From Streptomyces griseorubiginosus (GTDB lineage Bacteria > Actinomycetota > Actinomycetes > Streptomycetales > Streptomycetaceae): a DNA stretch of 64,000 nt. The notes beneath the pieces were generated by a model. That model ran no database searches. It was not told the origin of the DNA and was given only the letters and a program-made list of their open reading frames with translations. This document shows positions 7,147 to 15,930 of this stretch, one piece after another. Both the position numbers and the translations under genes were made by a program. The stretch lies in assembly GCF_001514195.1 (NCBI RefSeq), contig NZ_KQ948734.1, positions 1,059,076 through 1,123,075 of the forward strand. The letters run 5' to 3'. How positions within the stretch are numbered: position 1 is the first letter of the stretch; each line of letters starts with the position of its first letter.

Positions 7147-7749
7147 ATGAGTGCCGAGACTCCGGTCCAGAGCGTCGGGACCTTCACCCGGCTGCGTCTG
7201 CGATTCCGCGCCTGGCGGGGCAACCGGCCGTTCTGGGCGGGCCTGTTCACCCTGCTCGGCGGGGTGCCGATCGCCTACTTCCCGTACGCCACGCTCAAGT
7301 TGGGCACCATGTCGATCGCCATGGCGACGACCGCGGGTGCCGGCTCCCTCATCATCGGCGTACTGCTGGTCACGCTGGGCCTGACGATGTGGTTCCAGCA
7401 GGCCACCCGTGTCTTCGCCGGTGTCGCCGCGATCGTCCTCGCCCTGGTGTCCCTGGTGGTCTCCAACATCGGCGGCTTCATCCTGGGCTTCCTGTTCGCC
7501 CTGCTCGGCGGCGCGCTCGCGGTCTCCTGGGCACCGGGAGTGCCGCCGCAGCCGCAGCCGCTGGGTGAGGGCGGCACGGAGGGCGGTGCGCCCCAGGCCG
7601 CCGACCCCGACACCGCGATCCTGCGTCCGGTGACCGAGGAGCCCACGCCGTACCAGCCGGAGACCGGCCACGAGGCGCCGTCGGACCGGACGCCCGAGAA
7701 CGCGTGGGCCGGCGGCGAGGACGCGATCGGGGGGTCCCGTGTCGGCTGA
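7147..7749 (+). CDS. DUF6114 family integral membrane protein
   Basis: A 200-residue protein with about four transmembrane helices: FWAGLFTLLGGVPIAYFPY, then AGAGSLIIGVLLVTLGLTMW, then VFAGVAAIVLALVSLVVSN and FILGFLFALLGGALAVSW, after a basic N-terminus (RLRLRFRAWRGNRPF). The last 60 residues are hydrophilic and Pro/Glu-rich. Its 3' end overlaps the next gene by 11 bp, indicating translational coupling. The function is unknown; the fixed pairing with DUF6230 suggests a membrane anchor or export partner for the secreted products (inference). Confidence 0.8.
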   Translation: MSAETPVQSVGTFTRLRLRFRAWRGNRPFWAGLFTLLGGVPIAYFPYATLKLGTMSIAMATTAGAGSLIIGVLLVTLGLTMWFQQATRVFAGVAAIVLALVSLVVSNIGGFILGFLFALLGGALAVSWAPGVPPQPQPLGEGGTEGGAPQAADPDTAILRPVTEEPTPYQPETGHEAPSDRTPENAWAGGEDAIGGSRVG

Positions 7750-9049
7750 GAACCTTCAGGGCGAGGGCTCCGCGGTCGCCGCGGAGGTCAGAACCGGGCC
7801 TCGGCACGCGGCGCCCAAGAAGCCGCTGTTCAACAGGTTCCACATGCCGGCCGGCAAGGCGATAGCCATGGCGGCCATGCCCACCGCCGTACTCATGGGC
7901 ATCGGATTCACGCCGACCCTGGCCCTGGCCGACGACACACCGGCCGCGAAGAGCCTGACGGCGGACGAGTACAAGGACTGCATAGCGGCACTGGACGGCA
8001 GTGCCTCGCCGTCGGCGAGCGCCTCCCCGTCCACCGACACCCCCACCGCGACGCCCTCCCCGTCGGCCTCCGCCGGCTCGGGATCGGGCTCCGGTTCCGG
8101 CGGTTCCTCCTCGTCGGGTTCCGGTTCGGCTTCCGGCGACAAGGCCACGCCGACGCCGTCGCCGTCCGCCTCCGCGAGCAAGGCGGAGAGCAGCTCCTCC
8201 TCCAAGGACTCGGGCTCCGACGCCGTCACGCCGTCCCCCTCGCCCTCCGCGAGCGACGACGGCAACCTTCTGACGGACATCGGCGACGCGATCACCGGGA
8301 TCTTCACCGGCGGCAAGACCTCGTCGGGTTCGTCGGGGAGCGAGCCGAGCGCCACCCCCACTCCGACGCCGACCCCGTCCGCCTCGCAGAGCGCCTCGGA
8401 CCCGGTCAAGGAGACGACCGACAAGGTCACCGACACGGTCAAGGACACCGTGAAGGACACGACCGGCACGGCGTCCAAGGCGGCCGAGGACACCACGAAG
8501 ACCGTCGAGGACACCGCCAAGGCCGCGGCCGCCGCGACAGCCACCCCGAGCCCCTCCGCGAGCTCCTCCACGGACCCGGAGAACTGCCCGGTCGCCACCG
8601 ACGACGTGGGTGACACCGAGCCGGGCGTGACGGTGGCCGACAACGCCTGGACCCTGAAGGCCAGTTCGCTGACCCTCACGGGCGCCGACTACCAGGGCAT
8701 CGTCAAGGTCAAGACCGCGAGCGGCAAGACCAAGAGGGTCTTGAAGTATGTGATCTCCGGCGGCACCGACATCGGCGACCTCCACCAGATCGTCACCGAG
8801 CGCGGCAAGACGTACCACGTGCAGGCCGGCAAGGGCACGCATTCCAAGATCACCGGCGGCAAGACGACGATGTACACCGAGAGCATCTCCGGCAACCTGC
8901 TGGGGCTGATCCCGATCACGTTCAGTCCCGACAGTCCTCCGCCGCTGAACATCCCGCTGATCTACTTCACCAACGTGACGGTCCAGCAGGCCGGGCAGTA
9001 CGGCGGAACGCTGACCGTCCCCGGGATGCACCAGTACAGCGAGGGCTGA
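7739..9049 (+). CDS. Secreted Ser/Thr/Pro-rich protein of unknown function
   Basis: A 436-residue protein starting at GTG 7739 inside the DUF6114 gene. An extended N-terminal region (about 40 residues) leads to the hydrophobic AIAMAAMPTAVLMGIGF and a probable cleavage after LALA. Residues about 75-280 are low-complexity Ser/Pro/Thr/Asp linker, including KVTDTVKDTVKDTT, like a cell-wall-spanning stalk. The C-terminal ~150 residues form a compact domain beginning DNAWTLKASSLTLTGADYQG and ending in a QQAGQYGG segment. That segment and the FAQQAEKA of DUF6230 may be distant relatives (weak inference). No enzyme motif and no sortase signal are seen. Confidence 0.7.
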   Translation: MSAENLQGEGSAVAAEVRTGPRHAAPKKPLFNRFHMPAGKAIAMAAMPTAVLMGIGFTPTLALADDTPAAKSLTADEYKDCIAALDGSASPSASASPSTDTPTATPSPSASAGSGSGSGSGGSSSSGSGSASGDKATPTPSPSASASKAESSSSSKDSGSDAVTPSPSPSASDDGNLLTDIGDAITGIFTGGKTSSGSSGSEPSATPTPTPTPSASQSASDPVKETTDKVTDTVKDTVKDTTGTASKAAEDTTKTVEDTAKAAAAATATPSPSASSSTDPENCPVATDDVGDTEPGVTVADNAWTLKASSLTLTGADYQGIVKVKTASGKTKRVLKYVISGGTDIGDLHQIVTERGKTYHVQAGKGTHSKITGGKTTMYTESISGNLLGLIPITFSPDSPPPLNIPLIYFTNVTVQQAGQYGGTLTVPGMHQYSEG

Positions 9050-9091
9050 CCCCTCCAACGATTCCCACGACCCTTCCGGGAGCCGCACAAG

Positions 9092-9129
9092 CCGAGGGCG
9101 CCCCCCTTTTCACAGGGGGGCGCCCTCGG
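9092..9129. terminator. Strong bidirectional terminator
   Basis: A perfect 16-bp stem (9092-9107 with 9114-9129; CCGAGGGCGC at one base, GCGCCCTCGG at the other) around loop TTTCAC, between the convergent secreted-protein gene and pyk. It should stop transcription from both sides. Confidence 0.9.
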
Positions 9130-9145
9130 TGTCGTACGGGGAGTG

Positions 9146-10573
9146 CTACTGCTGGGCGCCGCCGATGTGGTGCACGCGGAGCATGTTCGTCGTGCCCGGG
9201 ACGCCGGGGGGCGAGCCGGCCGTGATGATGACGATCTCGCCCGGGTTGAAGCGGTTGATCTTGGCGATCTCCTGGTCGACCATGTCGACCATCTCGTCCG
9301 TGGTGTTCACGAAGGGCACCACGTGGGACTCGACGCCCCAGCTGAGCGCCAGCTGGTTGCGGGTGTTCTCGTCCGTCGTGAAGGCGATGATCGGCTGCTG
9401 GGCGCGGTAGCGCGACAGGCGGCGGGCGGTGTCGCCGGACTGCGTGAAGGCCACCAGGCCCCGGCCGCCGAGGAAGTCGGCGATCTCGCAGGCCGCGCGG
9501 GCCACCGAACCGCCCTGCGTGCGCGGCTTCTTGCCGGGGACCAGCGGCTGGAGGCCCTTGCTCAGCAGCTCCTCCTCGGCCGCGGCGACGATCTTCGACA
9601 TCGTCTTGACGGTCTCGATCGGGTAGGCGCCGACCGAGGACTCCGCGGACAGCATGACGGCGTCCGCGCCGTCCAGGATCGCGTTGGCCACGTCGGAGGC
9701 CTCGGCGCGGGTCGGGCGGGAGTTGGTGATCATCGACTCCATCATCTGGGTCGCCACGATCACCGGCTTGGCGTTGCGGCGGCACAGCTCGATGAGGCGC
9801 TTCTGCACCATCGGGACCTTCTCGAGCGGGTACTCGACGGCCAGGTCACCGCGGGCCACCATGACGGCGTCGAACGCCATCACGACGCCCTCCATGTTGT
9901 CCACCGCCTGCGGCTTCTCCACCTTGGCGATGACGGGGACCCGGCGGCCCTCCTCGTCCATCACCTTGTGCACGTCGTCGACGTCCTTGGCGTCCCGCAC
10001 GAAGGACAGCGCGACCATGTCGCAGCCCATGCGCAGCGCGAAGCGGAGGTCCTCGACGTCCTTCTCGCTCAGCGCGGGGACGTTGACCGCCGCGCCGGGC
10101 AGGTTGATGCCCTTGTGGTCGGAGACGACACCGCCCTCGATGACGATCGTCTTCACCCGGGGGCCCTCGACCGAGGTGACCTTCAGCTCGACGTTGCCGT
10201 CGTTGATGAGGATCTGGTCGCCCTTGGCGACGTCACCGGGCAGGCCCTTGTAGGTCGTGCCGCAGATCTGCTTGTCACCGGGCACGTCCTCGGTGGTGAT
10301 GACGAACTCGTCACCGCGCTCCAGCTCGACCGGGCCCTCCGCGAAGGTCTCCAGGCGGATCTTCGGGCCCTGGAGGTCGGCGAGGACACCGATGGCCCGG
10401 CCGGTCTCCTTGGCGGCGGCACGGACGCGGTCGTACCGCCCCTGGTGCTCGGCGTGCGAGCCGTGGCTGAAGTTGAAACGGGCCACGTTCATGCCGGCTT
10501 CGATCAGCGAGACCAGCATCTCGTGGGAGTCGACCGCGGGGCCGAGAGTACAGACGATTTTCGAACGGCGCAT
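9146..10573 (-). CDS. pyk: Pyruvate kinase
   Basis: A 475-residue pyruvate kinase: phosphoenolpyruvate + ADP to pyruvate + ATP in the cytoplasm. Visible landmarks are RRSKIVCTLGPAV at the N-terminus, MNVARFNFSHGSH, ADLQGPKIRLE, the catalytic-lysine segment PVIAKVEKPQA, the signature MVARGDLAVEYPLEKVPMVQ and MLSAESSVGAYP. Length is normal for an actinobacterial homotetrameric enzyme. It lies downstream of pta-ackA on the same strand, so pyruvate and acetate overflow genes sit together. The 90-bp gap to ackA contains a palindrome and presumably its own promoter. Streptomyces often carries two pyk genes; which paralogue this is cannot be told for certain. Confidence 0.97.
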   Translation of the reverse strand: MRRSKIVCTLGPAVDSHEMLVSLIEAGMNVARFNFSHGSHAEHQGRYDRVRAAAKETGRAIGVLADLQGPKIRLETFAEGPVELERGDEFVITTEDVPGDKQICGTTYKGLPGDVAKGDQILINDGNVELKVTSVEGPRVKTIVIEGGVVSDHKGINLPGAAVNVPALSEKDVEDLRFALRMGCDMVALSFVRDAKDVDDVHKVMDEEGRRVPVIAKVEKPQAVDNMEGVVMAFDAVMVARGDLAVEYPLEKVPMVQKRLIELCRRNAKPVIVATQMMESMITNSRPTRAEASDVANAILDGADAVMLSAESSVGAYPIETVKTMSKIVAAAEEELLSKGLQPLVPGKKPRTQGGSVARAACEIADFLGGRGLVAFTQSGDTARRLSRYRAQQPIIAFTTDENTRNQLALSWGVESHVVPFVNTTDEMVDMVDQEIAKINRFNPGEIVIITAGSPPGVPGTTNMLRVHHIGGAQQ

Positions 10574-10589
10574 GGGGCGATCCTATCGG

Positions 10590-10631
10590 TTTGTTTCGCA
10601 ACGGAATATTCCGTCTGGCGGAAGAAACAAA
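10590..10631 (-). promoter_or_regulatory. Double palindrome in the pyk upstream region
   Basis: Inner perfect palindrome ACGGAATATTCCGT (10601-10614) lies within outer arms TTTGTTTC (10590-10597) and GAAACAAA (10624-10631). It begins 17 bp upstream of the pyk ATG, in notably A/T-rich DNA for this genome, and is a likely operator or leader structure for pyk. Confidence 0.55.
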
Positions 10632-10663
10632 TGGGCGGGGCCGTGCTCAGTTGCGGTTACCGC

Positions 10664-11872
10664 TCAGTCGCTTTCTTCTCCGACCAGTGCGTAAGTCTGG
10701 GTCGCGATTTCCAGTTCTTCGTCGGTGGGCACCACGGCGACCTTCACCCGTGCGTCGGCGGGCGAGATCAGCCGCGGCTCGTCGCTTCGTACGGCGTTGA
10801 GTTCGCCGTCCACCGCCAGGCCCAGGGTCTCCAGGCCCGCCACGGCGGCCGCCCGTACCGGTGCCGCGTTCTCGCCGACCCCGGCGGTGAACGCGATCGC
10901 GTCCACCGTACCGAGTACCGCGTAATAGGCGCCGATGTACTTCTTCAGACGGTGAATGTAGATGTCGAAGGCGAGCGCGGCCCGCTCGTCACCCTCGTCG
11001 ATCCGGCGCCGAATCTCCCGCATGTCGTTGTCACCGCACAGGCCGACCAGTCCGCTCTTCTTGTTGAGAAGAGTGTCGATTTCGTCGATGGACATTTTGC
11101 CAACGCGCGCCAAATGGAAGATGACGGCCGGGTCCATGTCCCCGGAGCGGGTGCCCATCACGAGTCCCTCCAGCGGCGTCAGCCCCATGGAGGTGTCCAC
11201 GCACCGCCCGCCCCGCACCGCCGAGGCGGACGCGCCGTTGCCGAGGTGCAGCACGATCACGTTCACGTCCTCGGGCGCCCTGCCGAGCAGCTTCGCCGTC
11301 GCCCGGGACACGTACGCGTGCGAGGTGCCGTGGAAGCCGTAGCGCCGTACGCGGTGGGCGTCGGCTGTCGCCACGTCGATCGCGTAGCGCGCCGCCGACT
11401 CCGGCATCGTGGTGTGGAACGCGGTGTCGAAGACGGCGACCTGGGGCAGGTCCGGGCGCAGCGCCCGCGCGGTGCGGATGCCGGTGAGGTTGGCCGGGTT
11501 GTGCAGCGGCGCGACCGGGATGAGCCGCTCGATCTCGGCGAGCACCCTCTCGTCGATCACGGTCGGCTCGGTGAAGGTCCTGCCGCCGTGCACCACACGG
11601 TGGCCGATGGCGGCCAGCTCGGGGGAGTCCAGGCCGAGCCCGTCCTTGGCCAGTTCCGCCGCCACCGTCTTCAGGGCGGCCTCGTGATCGGCGATCGGCT
11701 CGGTCCGCTCACGGGAGGGCCCGCCCAGAGGGGTGTGCCTGAGCCGCGAGGAGCGCTCGCCGATGCGCTCGACGAGCCCGGTCGCGAGCCGGCTGCTGTC
11801 CCGCATGTCGAGCAGCTGGTACTTCACCGACGACGAGCCGGAGTTGAGGACGAGGACGCGGGTGGCGCTCAC
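10664..11872 (-). CDS. ackA: Acetate kinase
   Basis: A 402-residue acetate kinase (acetyl phosphate + ADP to acetate + ATP). ASKHA-type motifs are all present: LVLNSGSSSVKYQLL (phosphate 1), GHRVVHGG, VAVFDTAFH, YGFHGTSHAYV, VLHLGNGASAS (phosphate 2), TRSGDMDPAV and AFTAGVGENAAPVR. The start is GTG 11872, sharing GTGA with the pta stop, so the two are translationally coupled. The frame continues open far upstream opposite the pta frame; that extension is an artefact. With pta it converts acetyl-CoA to acetate and ATP, or works in reverse during acetate assimilation. Confidence 0.96.
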   Translation of the reverse strand: MSATRVLVLNSGSSSVKYQLLDMRDSSRLATGLVERIGERSSRLRHTPLGGPSRERTEPIADHEAALKTVAAELAKDGLGLDSPELAAIGHRVVHGGRTFTEPTVIDERVLAEIERLIPVAPLHNPANLTGIRTARALRPDLPQVAVFDTAFHTTMPESAARYAIDVATADAHRVRRYGFHGTSHAYVSRATAKLLGRAPEDVNVIVLHLGNGASASAVRGGRCVDTSMGLTPLEGLVMGTRSGDMDPAVIFHLARVGKMSIDEIDTLLNKKSGLVGLCGDNDMREIRRRIDEGDERAALAFDIYIHRLKKYIGAYYAVLGTVDAIAFTAGVGENAAPVRAAAVAGLETLGLAVDGELNAVRSDEPRLISPADARVKVAVVPTDEELEIATQTYALVGEESD

Positions 11873-13959
11873 AGCTGGGATGCCTTCTCGTTGGGGTTCT
11901 GGGCCTGGATCGCCGTGATGGCGACGGTGTTGACGATGTCCGAGACCAGGGCGCCCCGGGACAGGTCGTTGACGGGCTTGCGCAGCCCCTGGAGCACCGG
12001 CCCGACCGCGATCGCGCCGGCCGACCGCTGCACGGCCTTGTAGGTGTTGTTGCCGGTGTTGAGGTCCGGGAAGATCAGCACCGTCGCCTGCCCGGCCACG
12101 TCCGACTCCGGCAGCTTGGTCTCCGCGACGGTCGGCTCCACCGCGGCGTCGTACTGGATCGGCCCCTCGATCCTGAGGTCGGGCCGGCGGGAGCGCACCA
12201 GCTCCGTGGCCTCGCGCACCTTGTCCACGTCGGCGCCGGACCCCGACGTACCGGTGGAGTACGACAGCATCGCGATCCGCGGGGTCACACCGAACTGCTC
12301 GGCGGTCGCCGCCGACTGGATGGCGATGTCGGCCAGCTGCTCGGCGTTCGGGTCGGGGTTCACGGCGCAGTCGCCGTACACCAGCACCTTGTCGGCGAGG
12401 CACATGAAGAAGACCGACGAGACGATGTCGGCGTCCGGCTTGGTCTTGATGATCTCGAAAGCCGGGCGGATGGTGGCCGCCGTGGAGTGCACGGAACCCG
12501 ACACCATGCCGTCGGCGAGGCCCTCCTGGACCATCAGCGTGCCGAAGTAGTTCACGTCGGAGACGACGTCGTAGGCGAGCTCGACGGTGACGCCCTTGTG
12601 GGCCCGGAAGGCCGCGTACCGCTCGGCGAAGCGGTCGCGCAGTTCGCTGGTCGCCGGGTCGATCAACTGGCAGTCGCCCAGGTCGATGCCGAGGTCCGCG
12701 GCCTTCTTGCGGATCTGGTCGACCGGCCCGAGCAGGGTGAGGTCGCAGACCCCGCGGCGCAGCAGCACCTCGGCGGCGTGCAGGACGCGCGGTTCGGTGC
12801 CCTCGGGCAGCACGACCCTGCGCCTGTCGGAGCGGGCCGTCTCCAGGAGCTGGTGCTCGAACATCATCGGCGTGAGCCGGTCGCTGCTCGGTGCGGAGAC
12901 CCGGCGGGCGAGGTCGGCGGTGTCGGCGTACCGCTCGAACAGGCCGAGCGCGGTCTCCGCCTTGCGGGGTGTGGCCGCGTTCAACTTGCCCTCCAGGGCG
13001 AAGAGTTCGGCGGCGGTGGGGAAACTGGTGCCCGCGACCGAGAGCACCGGGGTGCCGGGGGCCAGGCGCGCGGCGAGGGTGAGGACCTCGTCGCTCGGCA
13101 CCTCGCCCAGGGTGAGCAGCACCCCGGCTATCGGCGGGGTGCCGGCACTGTGCGCGGCGAGCGAGCCCACCACCAGGTCCGCGCGGTCGCCCGGGGTGAC
13201 CACCAGGCAGCCCGGGGTCAGGGCGTTCAGGAAGTTCGGCAGCATCGCGCCGCCGAAGACGAAGTCCAGCGCGTCCCGGGCGAGCCCGGAGTCGTCGCCC
13301 AGGATCACCCTCGCGCCGAGGGCCTGTCCGATCTGGGCGACGGTGGGTGCGGCGAGCGCGGGCTCGTCCGGGACGACGTAGCAGGGCACCGGGAGCCGGC
13401 CGGAGAGCCGCTCGGCGATCTCGTCCCGGTCCTCGCGGGCCACCCGGTTGGTGACCATGGCGAGCACGTCGCAGCCCAGCCCGTCGTAGGCCCGGTAGGC
13501 GTTGCGGGTCTCCGCGAGCACCGACTCCGCGGGCTGCTTGCGACCGCCCACGACCGGGATCACCGAGGCGCCGAACTCGTTGGCGAGCCGGGCGTTGAGG
13601 GAGAGCTCGTCCGGGAGCTGGGTGTCGGCGAAGTCGGTGCCGAGGACCAGGACGACGTCGTACTCGCGGGCCACCCGGTGGAAGCGGTCCACCAGGGTGG
13701 AGACCAGCTCGTCGGTGCCGCGCTCGGCCTGGAGCGCGGACGCCTCGTGGTAGTCGAGGCCGTAGACGGTGGCCGGGTCCTGGGAGAGCCGGTAGCGGGC
13801 GCGCAGCAGCTCGAAGAGCCGGTCGGGGCTGTGGTGCACCAGCGGCCGGAACACCCCCACCCGGTCGACCTGGCGGGTCAGCAGCTCCATGACCCCCAGC
13901 TCGACGACCTGGCGGCCGTCGCCGCGGTCGATCCCGGTCACGTACACGCTGCGGGTCAC
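11869..13959 (-). CDS. pta: Phosphate acetyltransferase
   Basis: A 696-residue long-form Pta (acetyl-CoA + Pi to acetyl phosphate + CoA). The N-terminal half is the P-loop-derived/DRTGG regulatory region (YVTGIDRGDGRQ near the start; DFADTQLP and GGRKQPAESVL further on) and the C-terminal ~330 residues are the PTA_PTB catalytic domain (VVLPEGTEPRVLHAAEVLL, MLSYSTGTSGSG, LIFPDLNTGNNTYKAVQR). GTG 13959 is chosen because GAGAGGGAG lies just upstream and homologues start at VTRSVYV; a longer form from 14013 is unlikely. It overlaps ackA by 4 bp. The 196-bp divergent gap to pfkA holds both promoters. Confidence 0.95.
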   Translation of the reverse strand: MTRSVYVTGIDRGDGRQVVELGVMELLTRQVDRVGVFRPLVHHSPDRLFELLRARYRLSQDPATVYGLDYHEASALQAERGTDELVSTLVDRFHRVAREYDVVLVLGTDFADTQLPDELSLNARLANEFGASVIPVVGGRKQPAESVLAETRNAYRAYDGLGCDVLAMVTNRVAREDRDEIAERLSGRLPVPCYVVPDEPALAAPTVAQIGQALGARVILGDDSGLARDALDFVFGGAMLPNFLNALTPGCLVVTPGDRADLVVGSLAAHSAGTPPIAGVLLTLGEVPSDEVLTLAARLAPGTPVLSVAGTSFPTAAELFALEGKLNAATPRKAETALGLFERYADTADLARRVSAPSSDRLTPMMFEHQLLETARSDRRRVVLPEGTEPRVLHAAEVLLRRGVCDLTLLGPVDQIRKKAADLGIDLGDCQLIDPATSELRDRFAERYAAFRAHKGVTVELAYDVVSDVNYFGTLMVQEGLADGMVSGSVHSTAATIRPAFEIIKTKPDADIVSSVFFMCLADKVLVYGDCAVNPDPNAEQLADIAIQSAATAEQFGVTPRIAMLSYSTGTSGSGADVDKVREATELVRSRRPDLRIEGPIQYDAAVEPTVAETKLPESDVAGQATVLIFPDLNTGNNTYKAVQRSAGAIAVGPVLQGLRKPVNDLSRGALVSDIVNTVAITAIQAQNPNEKASQL

Positions 13960-14033
13960 GCGTGATCTCCCTCTCTCGCACGGGCAGGACAACAGGACAT
14001 GAAAATTGCCCACCGAGGTGAGCGGAAACCCTC

Positions 14034-14062
14034 TTGACAGTACCCCGGTCGACGGATAAGGC
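14034..14062 (+). promoter_or_regulatory. Candidate sigma-70-type promoter for pfkA
   Basis: TTGACA (14034-14039) is followed after 16-17 bp by ATAAGG/TAAGGC, about 95 bp upstream of the pfkA start. The -35 is a consensus match; the -10 is weak. Confidence 0.45.
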
Positions 14063-14155
14063 GCCCGTCAGTAGGGGATGCGACGGTGCTCCCGGGGACG
14101 TGAAAGAATCGGATCCGGCTCACCGGTGTCAACAGCGAGCAGGAGACACAGCACG

Positions 14156-15181
14156 ATGCGTATCGGAGTTCTCACCGCAGGCGGCGACTGCCCCGGCCTG
14201 AACGCCGTGATCCGGTCGGTCGTGCACCGCGCGGTCGACCATTACGGCGACGAGGTCATCGGCTTCGAGGACGGCTACTCCGGCCTCCTGGACGGCCGCT
14301 ACCGCGCCCTCGACCTGGACAGCGTCAGCGGCATCCTGGCCCGCGGCGGCACCATCCTCGGCTCCTCCCGGCTCGAGCGCGACCGGCTGCGCGAGGCGTG
14401 CGAGAGCGCCTCCGACATGATCCACCAGTTCGGCATCGACGCCCTGATCCCGATCGGCGGCGAGGGCACCCTGACCGCCGCGCGCATGCTGTACGACGCC
14501 GGTCTCCCGGTCGTCGGCGTGCCGAAGACGATCGACAACGACATCTCCTCCACCGACCGCACCTTCGGCTTCGACACCGCGGTCGGCGTCGCCACCGAGG
14601 CCATGGACCGCCTCAAGACCACCGCCGAGTCCCACCAGCGCGTGATGGTCGTCGAGGTCATGGGCCGGCACGCGGGCTGGATCGCCCTGGAGTCCGGCAT
14701 GGCCGCCGGCGCCCACGGCATCTGCCTGCCCGAGCGCCCCTTCGACCCGGCCGACCTGGTCAAGATGGTCGAGGAGCGCTTCGCCCGCGGCAAGAAGTTC
14801 GCGGTCGTCTGCGTCGCCGAGGGCGCCCACCCCGCCGAGGGCACCATGGACTACGGCACCGGTGAGATCGACAAGTTCGGCCACGAGCGCTTCCAGGGCA
14901 TCGGCACGGCGCTGGCGTACGAGCTGGAGCGCCGGCTCGGCAAGGAGGCCAAGCCGGTCATCCTCGGCCATGTGCAGCGCGGTGGCGTCCCGACCGCCTA
15001 CGACCGCGTGCTCGCCACCCGCTTCGGCTGGTACGCGGTGGAGGCCGCGCACCGGGGCGAGTTCGGCCGGATGACCGCGCTCAAGGGCACCGACATCGTG
15101 ATGGTGCCGCTCGCGGAGGCGGTCACCGAGCTGAAGACGGTCCCGAAGGACCGCATGGACGAGGCGGAGTCGGTCTTCTAG
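14156..15181 (+). CDS. pfkA: 6-phosphofructokinase, actinomycete type (Gly104/Lys124)
   Basis: A 341-residue PfkA that phosphorylates fructose 6-phosphate, the committed step of glycolysis. Motifs: RIGVLTAGGDCPGLNAVIRS, PIGGEGTLTAARM, PKTIDNDISSTDRTFGFDT, VMGRHAGWIAL and GHVQRGGVPTAYDR. Numbering coincides with E. coli PfkA: Gly104 (as in ATP enzymes) is combined with Lys124 (as in pyrophosphate enzymes), with the catalytic Asp at 127. Such mixed-signature enzymes are known from Streptomyces and group with the Amycolatopsis PPi enzyme although ATP-dependent. ATG 14156 follows AGGAGA at 9 bp. It diverges from pta. Confidence 0.95.
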   Translation: MRIGVLTAGGDCPGLNAVIRSVVHRAVDHYGDEVIGFEDGYSGLLDGRYRALDLDSVSGILARGGTILGSSRLERDRLREACESASDMIHQFGIDALIPIGGEGTLTAARMLYDAGLPVVGVPKTIDNDISSTDRTFGFDTAVGVATEAMDRLKTTAESHQRVMVVEVMGRHAGWIALESGMAAGAHGICLPERPFDPADLVKMVEERFARGKKFAVVCVAEGAHPAEGTMDYGTGEIDKFGHERFQGIGTALAYELERRLGKEAKPVILGHVQRGGVPTAYDRVLATRFGWYAVEAAHRGEFGRMTALKGTDIVMVPLAEAVTELKTVPKDRMDEAESVF

Positions 15182-15214
15182 GCCCTTCGCGGCCCACCAG
15201 GGTCTTCGCGGGGG

Positions 15215-15919
15215 CTACGGCGGTCCCTCGACCGCGTCCCAGAAGCGCTCCACGATCTCGTCCAGGAACTCCTGGCCGGCCTCGCCGGAGCGCTCGCCGC
15301 CCCCGCCCCAGCTCAGGGTGGACACCATCTGTCCCTGGTACTGCCGGTGCAGTTCCTGGAGGGTGTCCTCCACCAGGCGCCGGTCCAGGGGCACGATCCT
15401 GGCGACCTGACGGACGTAGGCCTGCCAGCGGGTGCCGACCGCGCCGCGCAGGCACTCGGCGAGCCGCTTCTCACGCCCCGTGACGGCCACGAAGTCCGGC
15501 AGGGACAGCTCCAGCAGCTCGGCGAGGGCGGCGGACTGGCGGTCGGTGCCGCGCCACGCGTCCTGTTCCTCCATGCCCAGGTAGACGAGCAGTTCGAGCC
15601 CCACGGCACGGGCCACGTCCTCGGGGGCGATGCCGCGTGCGACGCGGTGCTCGCGCAGGGTCCGGGGGCGGCCGATGAGTTCGCCGGGGGAGCACCACAA
15701 CACGCCCGCCAGAGCGGTGAGTTCCGGACTGGTGGGACTGACGGTCCCGCGCTCCCAGGCGGCGACGAGATCCGGCGTGACGTACGGCAGCCCGTACGAG
15801 ACGCGCAGCCCGTAGGCCACGTGCTCGGGCCCCATGCCGAGGGCGACACGGAGTCTGCGGGCGGTGAGGTGGTCGAAGGGCGGTCCGGGCTGGCTGGGCA
15901 GGGCTGGGGGTCGGCGCAC
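15215..15919 (-). CDS. XRE-like helix-turn-helix DNA-binding protein
   Basis: About 234 residues from GTG 15919 (a TTG at 15928 is an alternative; neither has a strong ribosome-binding site). Two HTH-like segments can be read: residues about 14-70 (LTARRLRVALGMGPEHVAYG then VTPDLVAAWERGTVSPTSPE, the XRE pattern) and about 85-110 (LREHRVARGIAPEDVARAVG). The C-terminal half is helical with no known domain. It converges on pfkA with only 33 bp between stops. Two short dyads with a GAAG centre lie just upstream and may be its own operators. No ligand or target can be inferred. Confidence 0.75.
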   Translation of the reverse strand: MRRPPALPSQPGPPFDHLTARRLRVALGMGPEHVAYGLRVSYGLPYVTPDLVAAWERGTVSPTSPELTALAGVLWCSPGELIGRPRTLREHRVARGIAPEDVARAVGLELLVYLGMEEQDAWRGTDRQSAALAELLELSLPDFVAVTGREKRLAECLRGAVGTRWQAYVRQVARIVPLDRRLVEDTLQELHRQYQGQMVSTLSWGGGGERSGEAGQEFLDEIVERFWDAVEGPP

Positions 15920-15930
15920 GGCCCACAAGC

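Noticed and set aside
9143..12043. 966-residue plus-strand frame opposite pyk and ackA
   Set aside because: Antisense to two clear enzymes, His/Val/Asp-rich as expected for the complement of GC-biased genes.
10664..13981. 1105-residue open frame spanning ackA and the opposite reading of pta
   Set aside because: Only the last 402 residues are acetate kinase; the rest is Arg/Pro-rich out-of-frame reading of pta. A natural fusion is not supported.
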